A program made the translations under genes and the position numbers. The notes beneath the pieces are model-generated. The model did not search any database. It saw only the letters and a program-made list of their open reading frames with translations, and was not told the DNA's origin. Positions 40,729-49,130 of a DNA stretch of 64,000 nt are shown piece after piece. The DNA comes from Pseudomonas helmanticensis (GTDB lineage: Bacteria; Pseudomonadota; Gammaproteobacteria; Pseudomonadales; Pseudomonadaceae). The DNA is taken from NCBI RefSeq assembly GCF_900182985.1, contig NZ_FXUY01000001.1, forward strand, positions 372,001 to 436,000. The letters run 5' to 3'. The stretch's first letter is position 1. Each line of letters opens with the position of its first letter.

Positions 40729-41157
40729 TCAGGGTTTTGCGTTTGCCAGATACGCACCAAGGCGACGCCCCATTTCTTCGCCGAGGGCCTGCAACCCGCT
40801 CAACGGCCGCACCATCACTTCAAACTCGACGATCTTCCCGGCCTCATCAAAGCGAATCATGTCGATGCCCTTCAGCTCCTTCGTCCCGACCTTGGCACTG
40901 AATTCCAGAACCACGTTCAGACCATCGGCCGTCACCAGTTCACGGTGGTATTTGAAGTCTTCGAACACGTTGAACACGGTATTGAGGATCATCGACACCA
41001 CTTGCGCGCCGGAGTAGGGCGTATGGGCCATGGGTGAGCGGAATACCGCATTGGGGTCAAGCAGTTCGGGCAGGGCTTTGAGGTTGCCGGTGCGGATCAT
41101 CTGGTGCCAGCGGTTCAGGGATTCGGCGACGTTGGCTTGCAGATTGAGGTCGGTCAT
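40729..41157 (-). CDS. NTF2/SnoaL-like protein
   Basis: 142 residues of the SnoaL-like family: SLNRWHQMIRTGNLKALPELLDPNAVFRSPMAHTPYSGAQ, FEDFKYHRELVTADGLNVVLEFSAKV and GIDMIRFDEAGKIVEFEVMVRP. Cytoplasmic, since no signal is seen. Members include isomerases and cyclases, and many have unknown substrates. ATG 41157 is preceded by GGAGTG; GTG 41163 is an alternative. A REP pair of an unusual type lies upstream. Confidence 0.85.
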   Translation of the reverse strand: MTDLNLQANVAESLNRWHQMIRTGNLKALPELLDPNAVFRSPMAHTPYSGAQVVSMILNTVFNVFEDFKYHRELVTADGLNVVLEFSAKVGTKELKGIDMIRFDEAGKIVEFEVMVRPLSGLQALGEEMGRRLGAYLANAKP

Positions 41158-41268
41158 CTTCACTCCGGTTTTTTTCCAGTTGTTCTCGCGGTGACCAAGA
41201 CTCTAGAGCAAAGCGCCGACAGGGCAACCTTGTCATGGCAACCTGAATGTCACCCTATGAAAAGCCTA

Positions 41269-41363
41269 TGTAGGAGCTGTCGAGTGAAACGAGGCTGCGA
41301 TCTTTTGATTTTGTTTTTCAAGATCAAAAGATCGCAGCCTCGTTTCACTCGACAGCTCCTACA
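41269..41363. repeat. REP pair, family A variant with CGAGTGAAACGAG loop
   Basis: Arms begin GTAGGAGCTGTCGAGTGAAA and end GATCTTTTGAT, so the outer parts are family A, but the inner hairpin GCCGCAGGC is replaced by TCGAGTGAAACGA. Both arms carry the same replacement. Confidence 0.9.
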
Positions 41364-41520
41364 GGATCAGATGTGCATCTGATATGTATTTTTCAGTGCG
41401 ATCTGCCTCTGTAACCGGCGCAGTCATCGGCTCAGAATAGCCCCGTAGTCCGGTCACTCGCGGCAGTCCTTCATCCCGAAGCGTCCGGTGCACCGCAAGC
41501 TCGGCATTGAGGAGAGCAAT

Positions 41521-41604
41521 ATGAACAAGATGGCGTTTTTTCTGGGTGGATTCCTGACACTGACCATTCTGATCGGCTTGCTCGCGACCATTTCTCCGGT
41601 CTGA
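41521..41604 (+). CDS. 27-residue hydrophobic membrane peptide
   Basis: MNKMAFFLGGFLTLTILIGL followed by LATISPV: one membrane helix with a short N-terminus and no charged tail. ATG 41521 has a GAGGAG ribosome-binding site six bases upstream. Small single-helix peptides often sit in transporter or respiratory complexes, but this one stands alone between two - strand genes. I do not recognise it; the good start signal and clean hydrophobic profile are the only evidence that it is a gene. Confidence 0.55.
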   Translation: MNKMAFFLGGFLTLTILIGLLATISPV

Positions 41605-41608
41605 GCCT

Positions 41609-42211
41609 TCAACAGTTGAATATCGGGAAATAGCGCTCTTCGCGTTTCTTGAAATGGATCGGCGCGGTGTTGATTTTCTCACCGTTCAGGTACAGCTCGG
41701 GCAACGTCAGGATGAAGTCGCCCAGATCACCTTTGCCCAAGGGGCTTCCGGGGTGCTGGACATCGCGTACTTCAGGGGCGCGCGGATCGAAGCCGGTTTT
41801 CAGGCGTTCGATACTGAATTGATAGGTTTTTCCGTTGGCCAACTGCACGGTTGCCATCGGCGAAGAGGCGCTGATCCACAGCGGTACTTTGAGTTGTGTC
41901 TCGGATTGACCCTGAGGGGGAAGTGCACGGCGAGGCGAATATTCCATATACAGCTGTGTGGAAAGTCGTACCTCGGTTTCCGTCACTGCGGCTCCTGGCG
42001 GCCAGGTCTCGCCTCCCGGCAACGAGACGTGAACCAGCAGGAAAACCCAGTTCAGCTCGTTTGATGTCGTTGTGAAACGCATCGCCGTTTGCGGCCCAGG
42101 GCAGGTCGGATAAAGGAGCGTCGGGCGACCTGCTGTCGATTCGGGATACATCAGCGGGCCAGCGCTACAGGCGGCGAGCAGCGGAAACAATAGACAGGCG
42201 AGACGTTTCAA
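41609..42211 (-). CDS. uncharacterised lipoprotein of the VgrG operon
   Basis: 200 residues with a lipoprotein signal (LFPLLAAC, Cys15). The mature protein has no recognised domain; it holds beta-rich segments (ELNWVFLLVHVSLPGGETW, TQLKVPLWISASSP, YQFSIERLKTGFDP, GDFILTLPELYLNGEKI). It follows the DUF4123 adaptor gene by 51 bp in the same direction. In type VI islands such a lipoprotein may be an immunity protein or an accessory factor, but without a visible effector gene this remains inference. Confidence 0.7.
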   Translation of the reverse strand: MKRLACLLFPLLAACSAGPLMYPESTAGRPTLLYPTCPGPQTAMRFTTTSNELNWVFLLVHVSLPGGETWPPGAAVTETEVRLSTQLYMEYSPRRALPPQGQSETQLKVPLWISASSPMATVQLANGKTYQFSIERLKTGFDPRAPEVRDVQHPGSPLGKGDLGDFILTLPELYLNGEKINTAPIHFKKREERYFPIFNC

Positions 42212-42262
42212 ACGGCCACTCCGTGATGGTTATCTTGCCGCTCGAGGGTTTTCCAGAGCGTA

Positions 42263-42841
42263 TTACCCAACCGCATCAGCCGACGGCCAGCCACTGACTC
42301 GCGCCGCTGGCCCGCCGGCGGGATCCGCCGGGTACACAATCAAGGAATTACCCGTATTGGTTTCGGCGATGAGCTTGCTCGCCGGGCCAAACATCGCGGC
42401 GCGCTCTTGCGCGGTGCAGGTCGGCAGGTAAACGCGCAGGACTCTGGGGTCGTAGAATCGAAACACCAGAAGGTTGCCATCCGGATCGGTCACCCGCAGC
42501 AGCGTGCGAAAGTGGCTGCGCAGGTCGTCCAGCGACACGTGCGCCGGGGCGATGACGAAACTGCCCCAACTCTGCCCCCAGCCTTCCTCGAACAGTCGCC
42601 ATGTATACGGCTGTTGCGGGTCGAGCTGCAGCAGATAAGGCGCTGCGGCCGACAGGCACGGAGCGAGTTCGCCCGCGTACAGGCAGGAAAATTCCGCGCC
42701 GCTGCTGCGCACCAGCGGTTCGATGCGTGGGTCGCGGGCACCGTCCAGCAGGGCATAGACCTTCGGCGTGCCTGGCTGCATACCCTGCGGCCAGAACTCG
42801 GCCGTCAACCATTCGTTGAGACTGGGGCGAAACTGGCTCAT
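42263..42841 (-). CDS. DUF4123 type VI effector adaptor (Tap/TEC)
   Basis: 192 residues. Contains the DUF4123 core: VYALLDGARDPRIEPLVRSS, EFSCLYAGELAPCLSAAAPYLLQLD, FEEGWGQSWGSFVIAP, LRSHFRTLLRVTDPDGNLLVFRFYDPRVLRVYLP. DUF4123 proteins load a toxic effector on a cognate VgrG and are not secreted. The ATG overlaps the vgrG stop as ATGA. A recognisable effector gene would be expected next but a lipoprotein gene follows instead. Confidence 0.88.
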   Translation of the reverse strand: MSQFRPSLNEWLTAEFWPQGMQPGTPKVYALLDGARDPRIEPLVRSSGAEFSCLYAGELAPCLSAAAPYLLQLDPQQPYTWRLFEEGWGQSWGSFVIAPAHVSLDDLRSHFRTLLRVTDPDGNLLVFRFYDPRVLRVYLPTCTAQERAAMFGPASKLIAETNTGNSLIVYPADPAGGPAARVSGWPSADAVG

Positions 42842-44973
42842 TGGTTGCAGATCTCGCAGAAGGGCACGCCGCTTTTCGCGGCAGCTACCAGGGTTTGCGC
42901 CTGCATGTTCTGTTGGATCAGTCGGGTTTCTGCAGCCGTTGGCGCAGCGGGTGCGGCGCCGGATGACGGTGCGGCGAGCAGCTCCGCAGGCGTCGGCGTG
43001 TTGATCGGTGCCGCGCTGAGGAGTTTGCCGGCAGCATCGGCGTCGGCGGGGGTCAAGGCGATCGGCAACTTGATCGCGATTCCGGTGCCCGAGCCTGGCG
43101 AACCGCCGGAGTTGGTTTTTACCTCGGCGCCGCTGATGGTCACGCCGCCGGCATCCACCTTCACAAAACTGCCGCCAGCCTTGGCGGTGAGTTCCATGCC
43201 ACCTTCGATCACGACCTTGGCGCCGGCGTGATAGTGGATCTCGGTGCCAGCCTCGACAAATTGCGCGGTACCGACCTTCAGGTGCCGGGTGGCGCCCACC
43301 GTCAGATGGTCATCGACCCGTGTTTCCGTCTTGCGATCGAGATGCGTAATCCGGTGCTCTTCAACCTTGAATTCGCTGAGGGTGTTGGCTTCAACCGTGT
43401 CATGCCGTTCATTGCCGACACGAATCTTCTGGTCGTGTTCGATGTTCTCGTCCCAATCGCGTTGGGCATGGATGTAGATCTGCTCGACGCCTTTCTTGTC
43501 TTCAATGCGAAACTCGTTGTAGCCCTTGCCGCCCGGTGAACTCAGGGTCTTGAAGGTGCTGCGGGTCTTGTTCGCCGGCAGGTCGTAAGGGACGACGTTT
43601 TCCTTGTGGTACAGGCAACCGGTCACCAGCGGCTGGTCGGGATCGCCTTCGAGGAAGGTAACGAGGACTTCCATGCCGACACGCGGGATGGCGAGGCCGC
43701 CGTACGCGGCGCCAGCCCAGCCACTGGCGACGCGCATCCAGCAGGTGGTTTTGTCGTTGGACTGGCCTTCGCGATCCCAGTGGAATTGCACTTTGATCCG
43801 GCCGTATTGGTCGCAGTGAATCTCTTCACCTGCCGGGCCGGTGACGACGGCGGTCTGGCTGCCGAGGACTTTTGGTTTCGGGTGTTCAAGGGCAGGGCGG
43901 TAGTGCGCGTCCCATGGCGTGGCGAGGAAGCTGTTGCGGTAGCCCTGGTGGAAATCGCTTTTGTGGTCGGTGACGTCGCTGGTGACGTTTTCGCCGAGCA
44001 CTTGCGGTTGTTTGCCTTCGTGGAAGACTTCCAGCAGCAGCCACAGATCGTTCCATTCGGCGCGCGGGTGTTCGGCGAGCGTGAGGAAATGGCCGCTGGT
44101 GAGGGTCGGTTCATCACCTTTGCCTTCGGCGAGTTTGTAGTCGCTGCGATGGCGTTCCAGGGCGCGGGTCGAGAGGAATTTGCCGCGCTCGCGGGTGGTG
44201 AAACGACCGGGGTAGTCGTAGTCCTCAAGGTCCGGGGCGAAGTCGGATTTGACTGCGCCTTCGGGGAGGATTTTCGGTTTTTCGAAGTCGTAATCACGAC
44301 GGCTGACGCGGGTGGTGCGGGTTTCCAGACGTAGATTGAAGCGCTTGATCACCGGTTTGTCGGCGCTCATGCCGGAGTCTTGCTGGTAGCTCACGGCTTT
44401 GAGTTTGCGGAATACGGTCTGGTCGTCGCCAAACACCAGTTTGTGGCCGCTGCTGCTGTGCTGGAAGTGGAAGTGAATGCCTTCCTCTTCGCACAGACGC
44501 TGGATGAAATGCAGGTCGGACTCGTCGTACTGCACGCAGTAGTCGCGTTGCGGGTATTCGGCGCCGAGCTGGAAATCGTAGGCGTCAGCGAGAATGCCGC
44601 GATCTTCGAGGACCTGGGCGATGATTTTCGGCACGCTCAATTGCTGGAAAATCTGCTGGTCGTGGTTGTGGCGCAGGTAGGCGAGTTGCGGCACCAGACT
44701 GATGCTGTAGCGGGTCAGGGTCTTGCCGGAATCGCCTTGTTCGATGCGATACACCAGGCCATGAATCGTGCCTTCGCCGGTGGCGCCGAAGGTCAGCACG
44801 CCGGGTTTGTGCAGGAGTTCTTCGAGCTTCAGGTCGGGGCGGGCGCTGACCAGTTCGAGGTCGAAGCAGAAGGGTTGGTTGATGGCTTCGCGGCCAACAA
44901 AACTCAACACATGCAGATCGGCGGAAACGCCTTCGAGCGAAAAGGTAATGTGGGTAGCGTTTGCGTCCAGCAT
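42838..44973 (-). CDS. vgrG: VgrG, type VI secretion spike protein
   Basis: 711 residues. N-terminal gp27-like domain (about 10-370; INQPFCFDLELVS, YDESDLHFIQRLCEEEGIHFHF), then a gp5 OB-fold (CDQYGRIKVQFHWDREGQ, GWAGAAYGGLAIPRVGMEVLVTFLEGDPDQP) and a beta-helix needle of short repeats (VEANTLSEFKVEEHRI...HLKVGTAQFVEAGTEIHYHAGAKVVIEGG). A C-terminal extension of about 90 Ala/Pro-rich residues ends in PFCEICNQ; it has no known toxin domain and may bind the adaptor. No other type VI genes are nearby, so this is an orphan vgrG island. Confidence 0.93.
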   Translation of the reverse strand: MLDANATHITFSLEGVSADLHVLSFVGREAINQPFCFDLELVSARPDLKLEELLHKPGVLTFGATGEGTIHGLVYRIEQGDSGKTLTRYSISLVPQLAYLRHNHDQQIFQQLSVPKIIAQVLEDRGILADAYDFQLGAEYPQRDYCVQYDESDLHFIQRLCEEEGIHFHFQHSSSGHKLVFGDDQTVFRKLKAVSYQQDSGMSADKPVIKRFNLRLETRTTRVSRRDYDFEKPKILPEGAVKSDFAPDLEDYDYPGRFTTRERGKFLSTRALERHRSDYKLAEGKGDEPTLTSGHFLTLAEHPRAEWNDLWLLLEVFHEGKQPQVLGENVTSDVTDHKSDFHQGYRNSFLATPWDAHYRPALEHPKPKVLGSQTAVVTGPAGEEIHCDQYGRIKVQFHWDREGQSNDKTTCWMRVASGWAGAAYGGLAIPRVGMEVLVTFLEGDPDQPLVTGCLYHKENVVPYDLPANKTRSTFKTLSSPGGKGYNEFRIEDKKGVEQIYIHAQRDWDENIEHDQKIRVGNERHDTVEANTLSEFKVEEHRITHLDRKTETRVDDHLTVGATRHLKVGTAQFVEAGTEIHYHAGAKVVIEGGMELTAKAGGSFVKVDAGGVTISGAEVKTNSGGSPGSGTGIAIKLPIALTPADADAAGKLLSAAPINTPTPAELLAAPSSGAAPAAPTAAETRLIQQNMQAQTLVAAAKSGVPFCEICNQ

Positions 44974-45115
44974 GCCTGACTCCTTCCGTGGAAAAGCTGT
45001 GCCGATGGTGCAGGAATACTAAAGTGCTATCAAGGGATTTTAAACGCACATAAACAGCGAAATTAAACTCGATTTCAGCGCTGTACAGCGCAGTGGCCGC
45101 GAAGATGAACTCACC

Positions 45116-46327
45116 ATGGACTCGCTGATTACCGCCGCCGGCCGGGCACTCGCTGCTGGCGATCCACTGACCGCGTTGAACTACGTGGCTTTGCGCGAAG
45201 ACCCACCCGCGCTGGCGCTACGCGGCATTGCCATGGCTCAGCTTGGCGATTTACCGCGCGCGAAAACGTTGCTGCAGAGGGCGGTGAAAGCGTTCGGCGC
45301 GAATGAACCGTTGTCGCGAGCACGCTGTGTAGTGGCCGAGGCAGAAGTGGCATTGGCCGTGCGGGAGCTGGGTTGGCCGGTCAAGGCGCTGGAGACCGCG
45401 CGGCAGGTTTTACACAGTCATGGTGATTGGTTAAACGCCGCTCACGCGCGTTATCTGCAAATTCGCCGGTTGTTGCTGATCGGTGAGCTGGACGCGGCCG
45501 AAGCGCTGCTCGGTGAACAGGATCCGGCGCCGCTGCCGCCGGCATTGCGTGCGGCCCATGAACTGGTATCGGCGGGCATCGCTTTGCGCCGAGTGCAGGC
45601 GCGCAAGGCCGAAGCGGCGCTGGCCCGAGCGCAGCAGGCGGCGCAACAGGCCGGCATCGCCTCGCTGACGGCGGAAATCGAACACGCCAGTCAATTGCTC
45701 TGCGCGCCCGCAGCCCGCTTGACGTTTGCCGGTCAGTCGCGGGCAGTCACGCTGGCACAGGTCGAGGCACTGTTCACGTCGGACAAATTGCTCGTCGATG
45801 CCTGTCGCTACAGCGTGCGTGGCGCCGGCATGACTGTGCCGCTGGCAACCCGGCCGGTGCTGTTCAATCTGCTGCGTACGCTGGCCGAAGCCTGGCCGGC
45901 AGAGGTGACTCGCGAAGTGCTGATAGCCAAAGCCTTTCACTTGAAACTCAGCGATGAATCGCACCGCGCGCGTTTGCGCGTCGAAATCGGGCGCTTGCGT
46001 GCGGCGTTGCAACCGTTGGCGAAAGTGACTGCGACCCGCCAGGGTTTCGTATTGCAGGCCACGGCTGTGGCGCTGCTGACGCTGCCCGTCGAGGACAAGC
46101 ACGCCGCGCTGCTGGCGTTGCTCGCTGATGGTGAAGCCTGGTCGAGTTCGGCACTGGCGCTCGCTCTCGGCAGCAGTCAACGCCAGGTGCAGCGGGCGCT
46201 GGAAAATCTCGCGGGGCAAGACAAGGTGCAGGCTTTCGGTCTCGGTCGCGCGCGGCGCTGGATGACACCGCCGGTGCCGGGTTTCGCGACGATCTTGTTA
46301 CTCCCGGTGTCGCTGGGTAATGGCTAG
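45116..46327 (+). CDS. TPR-like protein with C-terminal winged-helix domains
   Basis: 403 residues. The first 210 residues are helical repeats (ITAAGRALAAGDPLTALNYVAL, LPRAKTLLQRAVKAFG, AALARAQQAAQQAG) of TPR type. The C-terminal half has a winged-helix-like region (VPLATRPVLFNLLRTLAEAW...SDESHRARLRVEIGRLRAALQPL) and a second helix-turn-helix (LALALGSSQRQVQRALENL). It looks like a DNA-binding regulator with a helical sensor/partner domain. Its divergent position next to vgrG is suggestive only. Confidence 0.72.
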   Translation: MDSLITAAGRALAAGDPLTALNYVALREDPPALALRGIAMAQLGDLPRAKTLLQRAVKAFGANEPLSRARCVVAEAEVALAVRELGWPVKALETARQVLHSHGDWLNAAHARYLQIRRLLLIGELDAAEALLGEQDPAPLPPALRAAHELVSAGIALRRVQARKAEAALARAQQAAQQAGIASLTAEIEHASQLLCAPAARLTFAGQSRAVTLAQVEALFTSDKLLVDACRYSVRGAGMTVPLATRPVLFNLLRTLAEAWPAEVTREVLIAKAFHLKLSDESHRARLRVEIGRLRAALQPLAKVTATRQGFVLQATAVALLTLPVEDKHAALLALLADGEAWSSSALALALGSSQRQVQRALENLAGQDKVQAFGLGRARRWMTPPVPGFATILLLPVSLGNG

Positions 46328-46358
46328 TCTGGCCTCACACACCCATGAGGAAGTCAGC

Positions 46359-46991
46359 ATGAAACAGGCAAAGGCAGAAGTGCTTCGCGAATATGGTCCG
46401 TTTGAGCATATAAAAGGCATTCATGGCGTCACGTTCGATGGTCGGCAAGTCTGGTTTGCCAGCGATGGTCAGCTCAACGCACTCGACCCGGCCAGCGGTG
46501 AGACTGTGCGCACGCTCAAGGTCGGCGCCGACGGCGGCACCGCGTTCGACGGCAAGCATCTGTTTCAGATCGCCGACCGGCAGATCCACAAGATCGACCC
46601 GGCCACCGGGCGTGTATTGCACACGATTCCCGCCCCCGGCGGCGGTGGCGATTCCGGTATGGCCTGGGCCGAGGGCTCGTTATGGGTCGGCCAGTATCGC
46701 GAGCGCAAGATTCATCAGATCGACCCGGAGACCGGGAAGATCCTGCGCACGCTGGAATCGAACCGCTTTGTTACCGGCGTGACCTGGGTCGACGGGGCGC
46801 TGTGGCATGGCACCTGGGAGGCGGATGAGAGCGAGTTGCGGCGCATCGATCCGCAGGATGGCGAAGTGCTGGAAAGTTTGAAAATGCCCGACGGCATGGG
46901 CGTTTCCGGGCTGGAAGCGGACGGCGCTGAGCGGTTTTATTGCGGTGGCGGTGACAGTGGGCGGGTGCGGGCTGTGCGTCGGCCTGAATAA
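46359..46991 (+). CDS. beta-propeller protein (glutamine-cyclotransferase-like)
   Basis: 210 residues with repeated blades: GVTFDGRQVWFASDGQLNALDP, GGTAFDGKHLFQIADRQIHKIDP, GMAWAEGSLWVGQYRERKIHQIDP, GVTWVDGALWHGTWEADESELRRIDP. The I-D-P/L-D-P ends resemble plant-type glutaminyl cyclotransferase propellers, but no signal peptide is present and the active-site residues are not certain. ATG 46359 after TGAGGAAG; starts 31 bp after the preceding stop. Confidence 0.75.
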   Translation: MKQAKAEVLREYGPFEHIKGIHGVTFDGRQVWFASDGQLNALDPASGETVRTLKVGADGGTAFDGKHLFQIADRQIHKIDPATGRVLHTIPAPGGGGDSGMAWAEGSLWVGQYRERKIHQIDPETGKILRTLESNRFVTGVTWVDGALWHGTWEADESELRRIDPQDGEVLESLKMPDGMGVSGLEADGAERFYCGGGDSGRVRAVRRPE

Positions 46992-47012
46992 ATCACGGTG
47001 CCAGATCAGGCC

Positions 47013-47086
47013 CCATCGCGAGCAGGCTCGCTCCCACAGTGGTTCGGCGTATACCTGAGCCACTGTGGGAGTGAGCCTGCTCGCGA
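47013..47086. repeat. REP pair, family B variant
   Basis: Inverted arms ATCGCGAGCAGGCTCGCTCC and GTGGGAGTGAGCCTGCTCGC, with CCCACAG rather than CCTACA at the outer ends. Confidence 0.9.
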
Positions 47087-47110
47087 AAATTCATCCGCAT
47101 CGCCATAAAA

Positions 47111-47976
47111 TCAAGGCGCACCCAACACCATCGTCCAGTAAACCCCTTCATCGCTGCGCGCCTCACTGGCAAACCCCGCGCCGACCTGAGTAAACATCGG
47201 GTTCATCAAATTGGCGCAGTGCCCTGGGCTGGCCAGCCAACCCGCCATCGCCATGCCCGGCGAGCTCTGTCCGCCGCGATGTTTTCGCCTACCTGACGCC
47301 CTCGATAACCGGCTGCCCGGGCGCGATCCGCGGGCAGGTCGCCGTCGGGATCACGGTGCGCAAAGTAATTGCCGTAAGCCATGGCTTTACTGTGCCCCTG
47401 CGCTGCGGCGCCCAACGCTGGATTCCAGCTCAACGGCCGGGCTGCGGCGAAGCGTTGGCGTCCGCACATTCGCGGCCGTGCGCGGGCGGCGTTGACCTCG
47501 GCCAGCAGCGCCTTGCCGACACTGCGGTTGTCGCCGACACGGCTGTCGAGCACCGGTTGCGCCAGCACCACTTGCCATTCATTGCGTGCGCGGCTGATGC
47601 CGATGTCGGCGTAGCTGGCGTCCAGCAGTGCGCCACAGTAATCACTCTGCAATCGGTCGAACGCTGCCTCGGCATCCTCGGCGCCGACAATGCGAATGCT
47701 GCGCACCGCCACCGCTGAATACCCTGAAGCCTTCAAGGCTTCGCGCATTCCGCCGCCATAGCGATAGCCGATCGACAATGCCAGGTTCGATTTCAGCGCC
47801 AGCGGTGACAAGCGCTGCGTGGGACGTCGATCACAGCGTTGCGGGTGGGCGCGGTAATCGTTGATGGCGGCCACCAATTGTCGTTCCGCTCCAGCCAGGG
47901 CGGTATCGGCGAACAAAGGTGAAAGGATCAGCAGGCACAGCGAAACGAAGCGAGACGAACGAACGGCGTGGCGCAT
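47111..47976 (-). pseudogene. CAP/SCP-domain exported protein, frameshifted
   Basis: Signal peptide (1-29) followed by a CAP domain (LLAEVNAARARPRMCGRQRF, SWNPALGAAAQGHSKAMAYGNYFAHRDP, GYRGRQVGENIAA). After GENIAA the frame runs into an unrelated 20-residue tail and stops at 47206. One base in, the other frame continues with the normal CAP ending: QSSPGMAMAGWLASPGHC ... NLMNPMFTQVGAGF ... YWTMVLGAP and a stop at 47111. A single G is missing near 47271, where GCGGCGGGACAG would restore the frame. This is either a true mutation or a sequencing error; as written the domain lacks its last 50 residues. Confidence 0.85.
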
Positions 47977-48136
47977 GGGACGGACAGCTCTGAAGAGGGC
48001 AGCGCTAAAAGGAGGTGAACCGCAGCGAGCGGCGCGTGTAGGACTGGGTTTTCAGGGCTTGGTTCAAGGCTCGGTGAGGGCTTTTATTGCGGGGCGACGA
48101 AGGGCTGGATGAGGCACAAATGATGGTTGAGTTGAA

Positions 48137-48214
48137 TGACGCCATCGCGAGCAGGCTCACTCCTACATTTGAAACGCGCTCCACTGTAGGAGTGAGCCTG
48201 CTCGCGATAGCGTC
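48137..48214. repeat. REP pair, family B
   Basis: Inverted arms TGACGCCATCGCGAGCAGGC ... GCCTGCTCGCGATAGCGTCA with CTCACTCCTACA/TGTAGGAGTGAG between; one mismatch only. Confidence 0.93.
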
Positions 48215-48248
48215 ATCGCCCGCCACAACCCCAATAGGCAGAAAAACA

Positions 48249-49019
48249 TCAATGATTCAGCACATCGCCCATCCACTGCAAATACTGCACACGGTCGGAA
48301 ATCGAGTTATGCCCTGAATCCGGCACCACCTTGAGCACCGCCACGCCTTTGGGGAAATTCTCCAGCAATCGCTGGGTGCTGGCCCGCGCAATCACCTCAT
48401 CGTCGCTCGCCGCCAGCAGCAAGGTCGGCACGCGGATGTGCGCGGCGTACTTGCCCGACTCGTAGCGGTCTTTCAGTAACCACTGCACCGGCACCCACGG
48501 ATACTGCCGCGCGGCGATTTCTTCGAGGCTGTTGTAAGGCGTCACCAGAATCAGATTCTGCACCGGCCGCTGGCTGGCCAGGCGCACCGCGACACCGGAG
48601 CCAAGGCTGCGGCCGACCACGGCAATCTGCGGATGACGCGCATAGACCTGATCGAACAGCGCCAGCGCATCCTCGGCAATCGCCTCTTCGGACGGCGAAC
48701 CGCCACTGCCACCAAAGCCCCGGTAATGCAGGAAATACAGTGCGTAATCAGGAAACGCCTCGCTGAACTCCGGCAGATTGCGCGACACATCCTCGGCATT
48801 GCCGCCGAAATAGATCAGCGCCCGCTGCCCGACGCGCTCGCGGGTGCTGACCCAGACATCCGCATCCGGCATCGACAGTTTCAACCGTGAGTCCGCCGAA
48901 TCCAGCGCTGCGGGCTGCGGAAAATAGATCAGCGAACGCTGGAAAACGAACAGCGCGGCGCACAGCACCAGGTAAACGGCGACGATCAAAACGACGAGTG
49001 ACATCAGGGTTCGGGACAT
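48249..49019 (-). CDS. membrane-anchored alpha/beta hydrolase
   Basis: 256 residues. A membrane helix at about 7-27 is followed by an alpha/beta-hydrolase domain: RALIYFGGNAEDVSRNLPEF, FLHYRGFGGSGGSPSEEAI, nucleophile elbow VVGRSLGSGVAV, and the terminal His in PDSGHNSIS. This is the YfhR/BEM46-like family. The hydrolytic domain probably faces the periplasm. ATG 49019; the frame is open further upstream but reads across the neighbouring gene's promoter. Confidence 0.85.
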   Translation of the reverse strand: MSRTLMSLVVLIVAVYLVLCAALFVFQRSLIYFPQPAALDSADSRLKLSMPDADVWVSTRERVGQRALIYFGGNAEDVSRNLPEFSEAFPDYALYFLHYRGFGGSGGSPSEEAIAEDALALFDQVYARHPQIAVVGRSLGSGVAVRLASQRPVQNLILVTPYNSLEEIAARQYPWVPVQWLLKDRYESGKYAAHIRVPTLLLAASDDEVIARASTQRLLENFPKGVAVLKVVPDSGHNSISDRVQYLQWMGDVLNH

Positions 49020-49130
49020 TCGGCTACTTTTAACGGGTAAGCAGGTTCGCTGTCGCAGTGTAGTCCAGCGATTCGGCCAGGCAGCCTGCGCACACAACAT
49101 GCAACAGATCCATGCAGCAGGGGAACCAGC

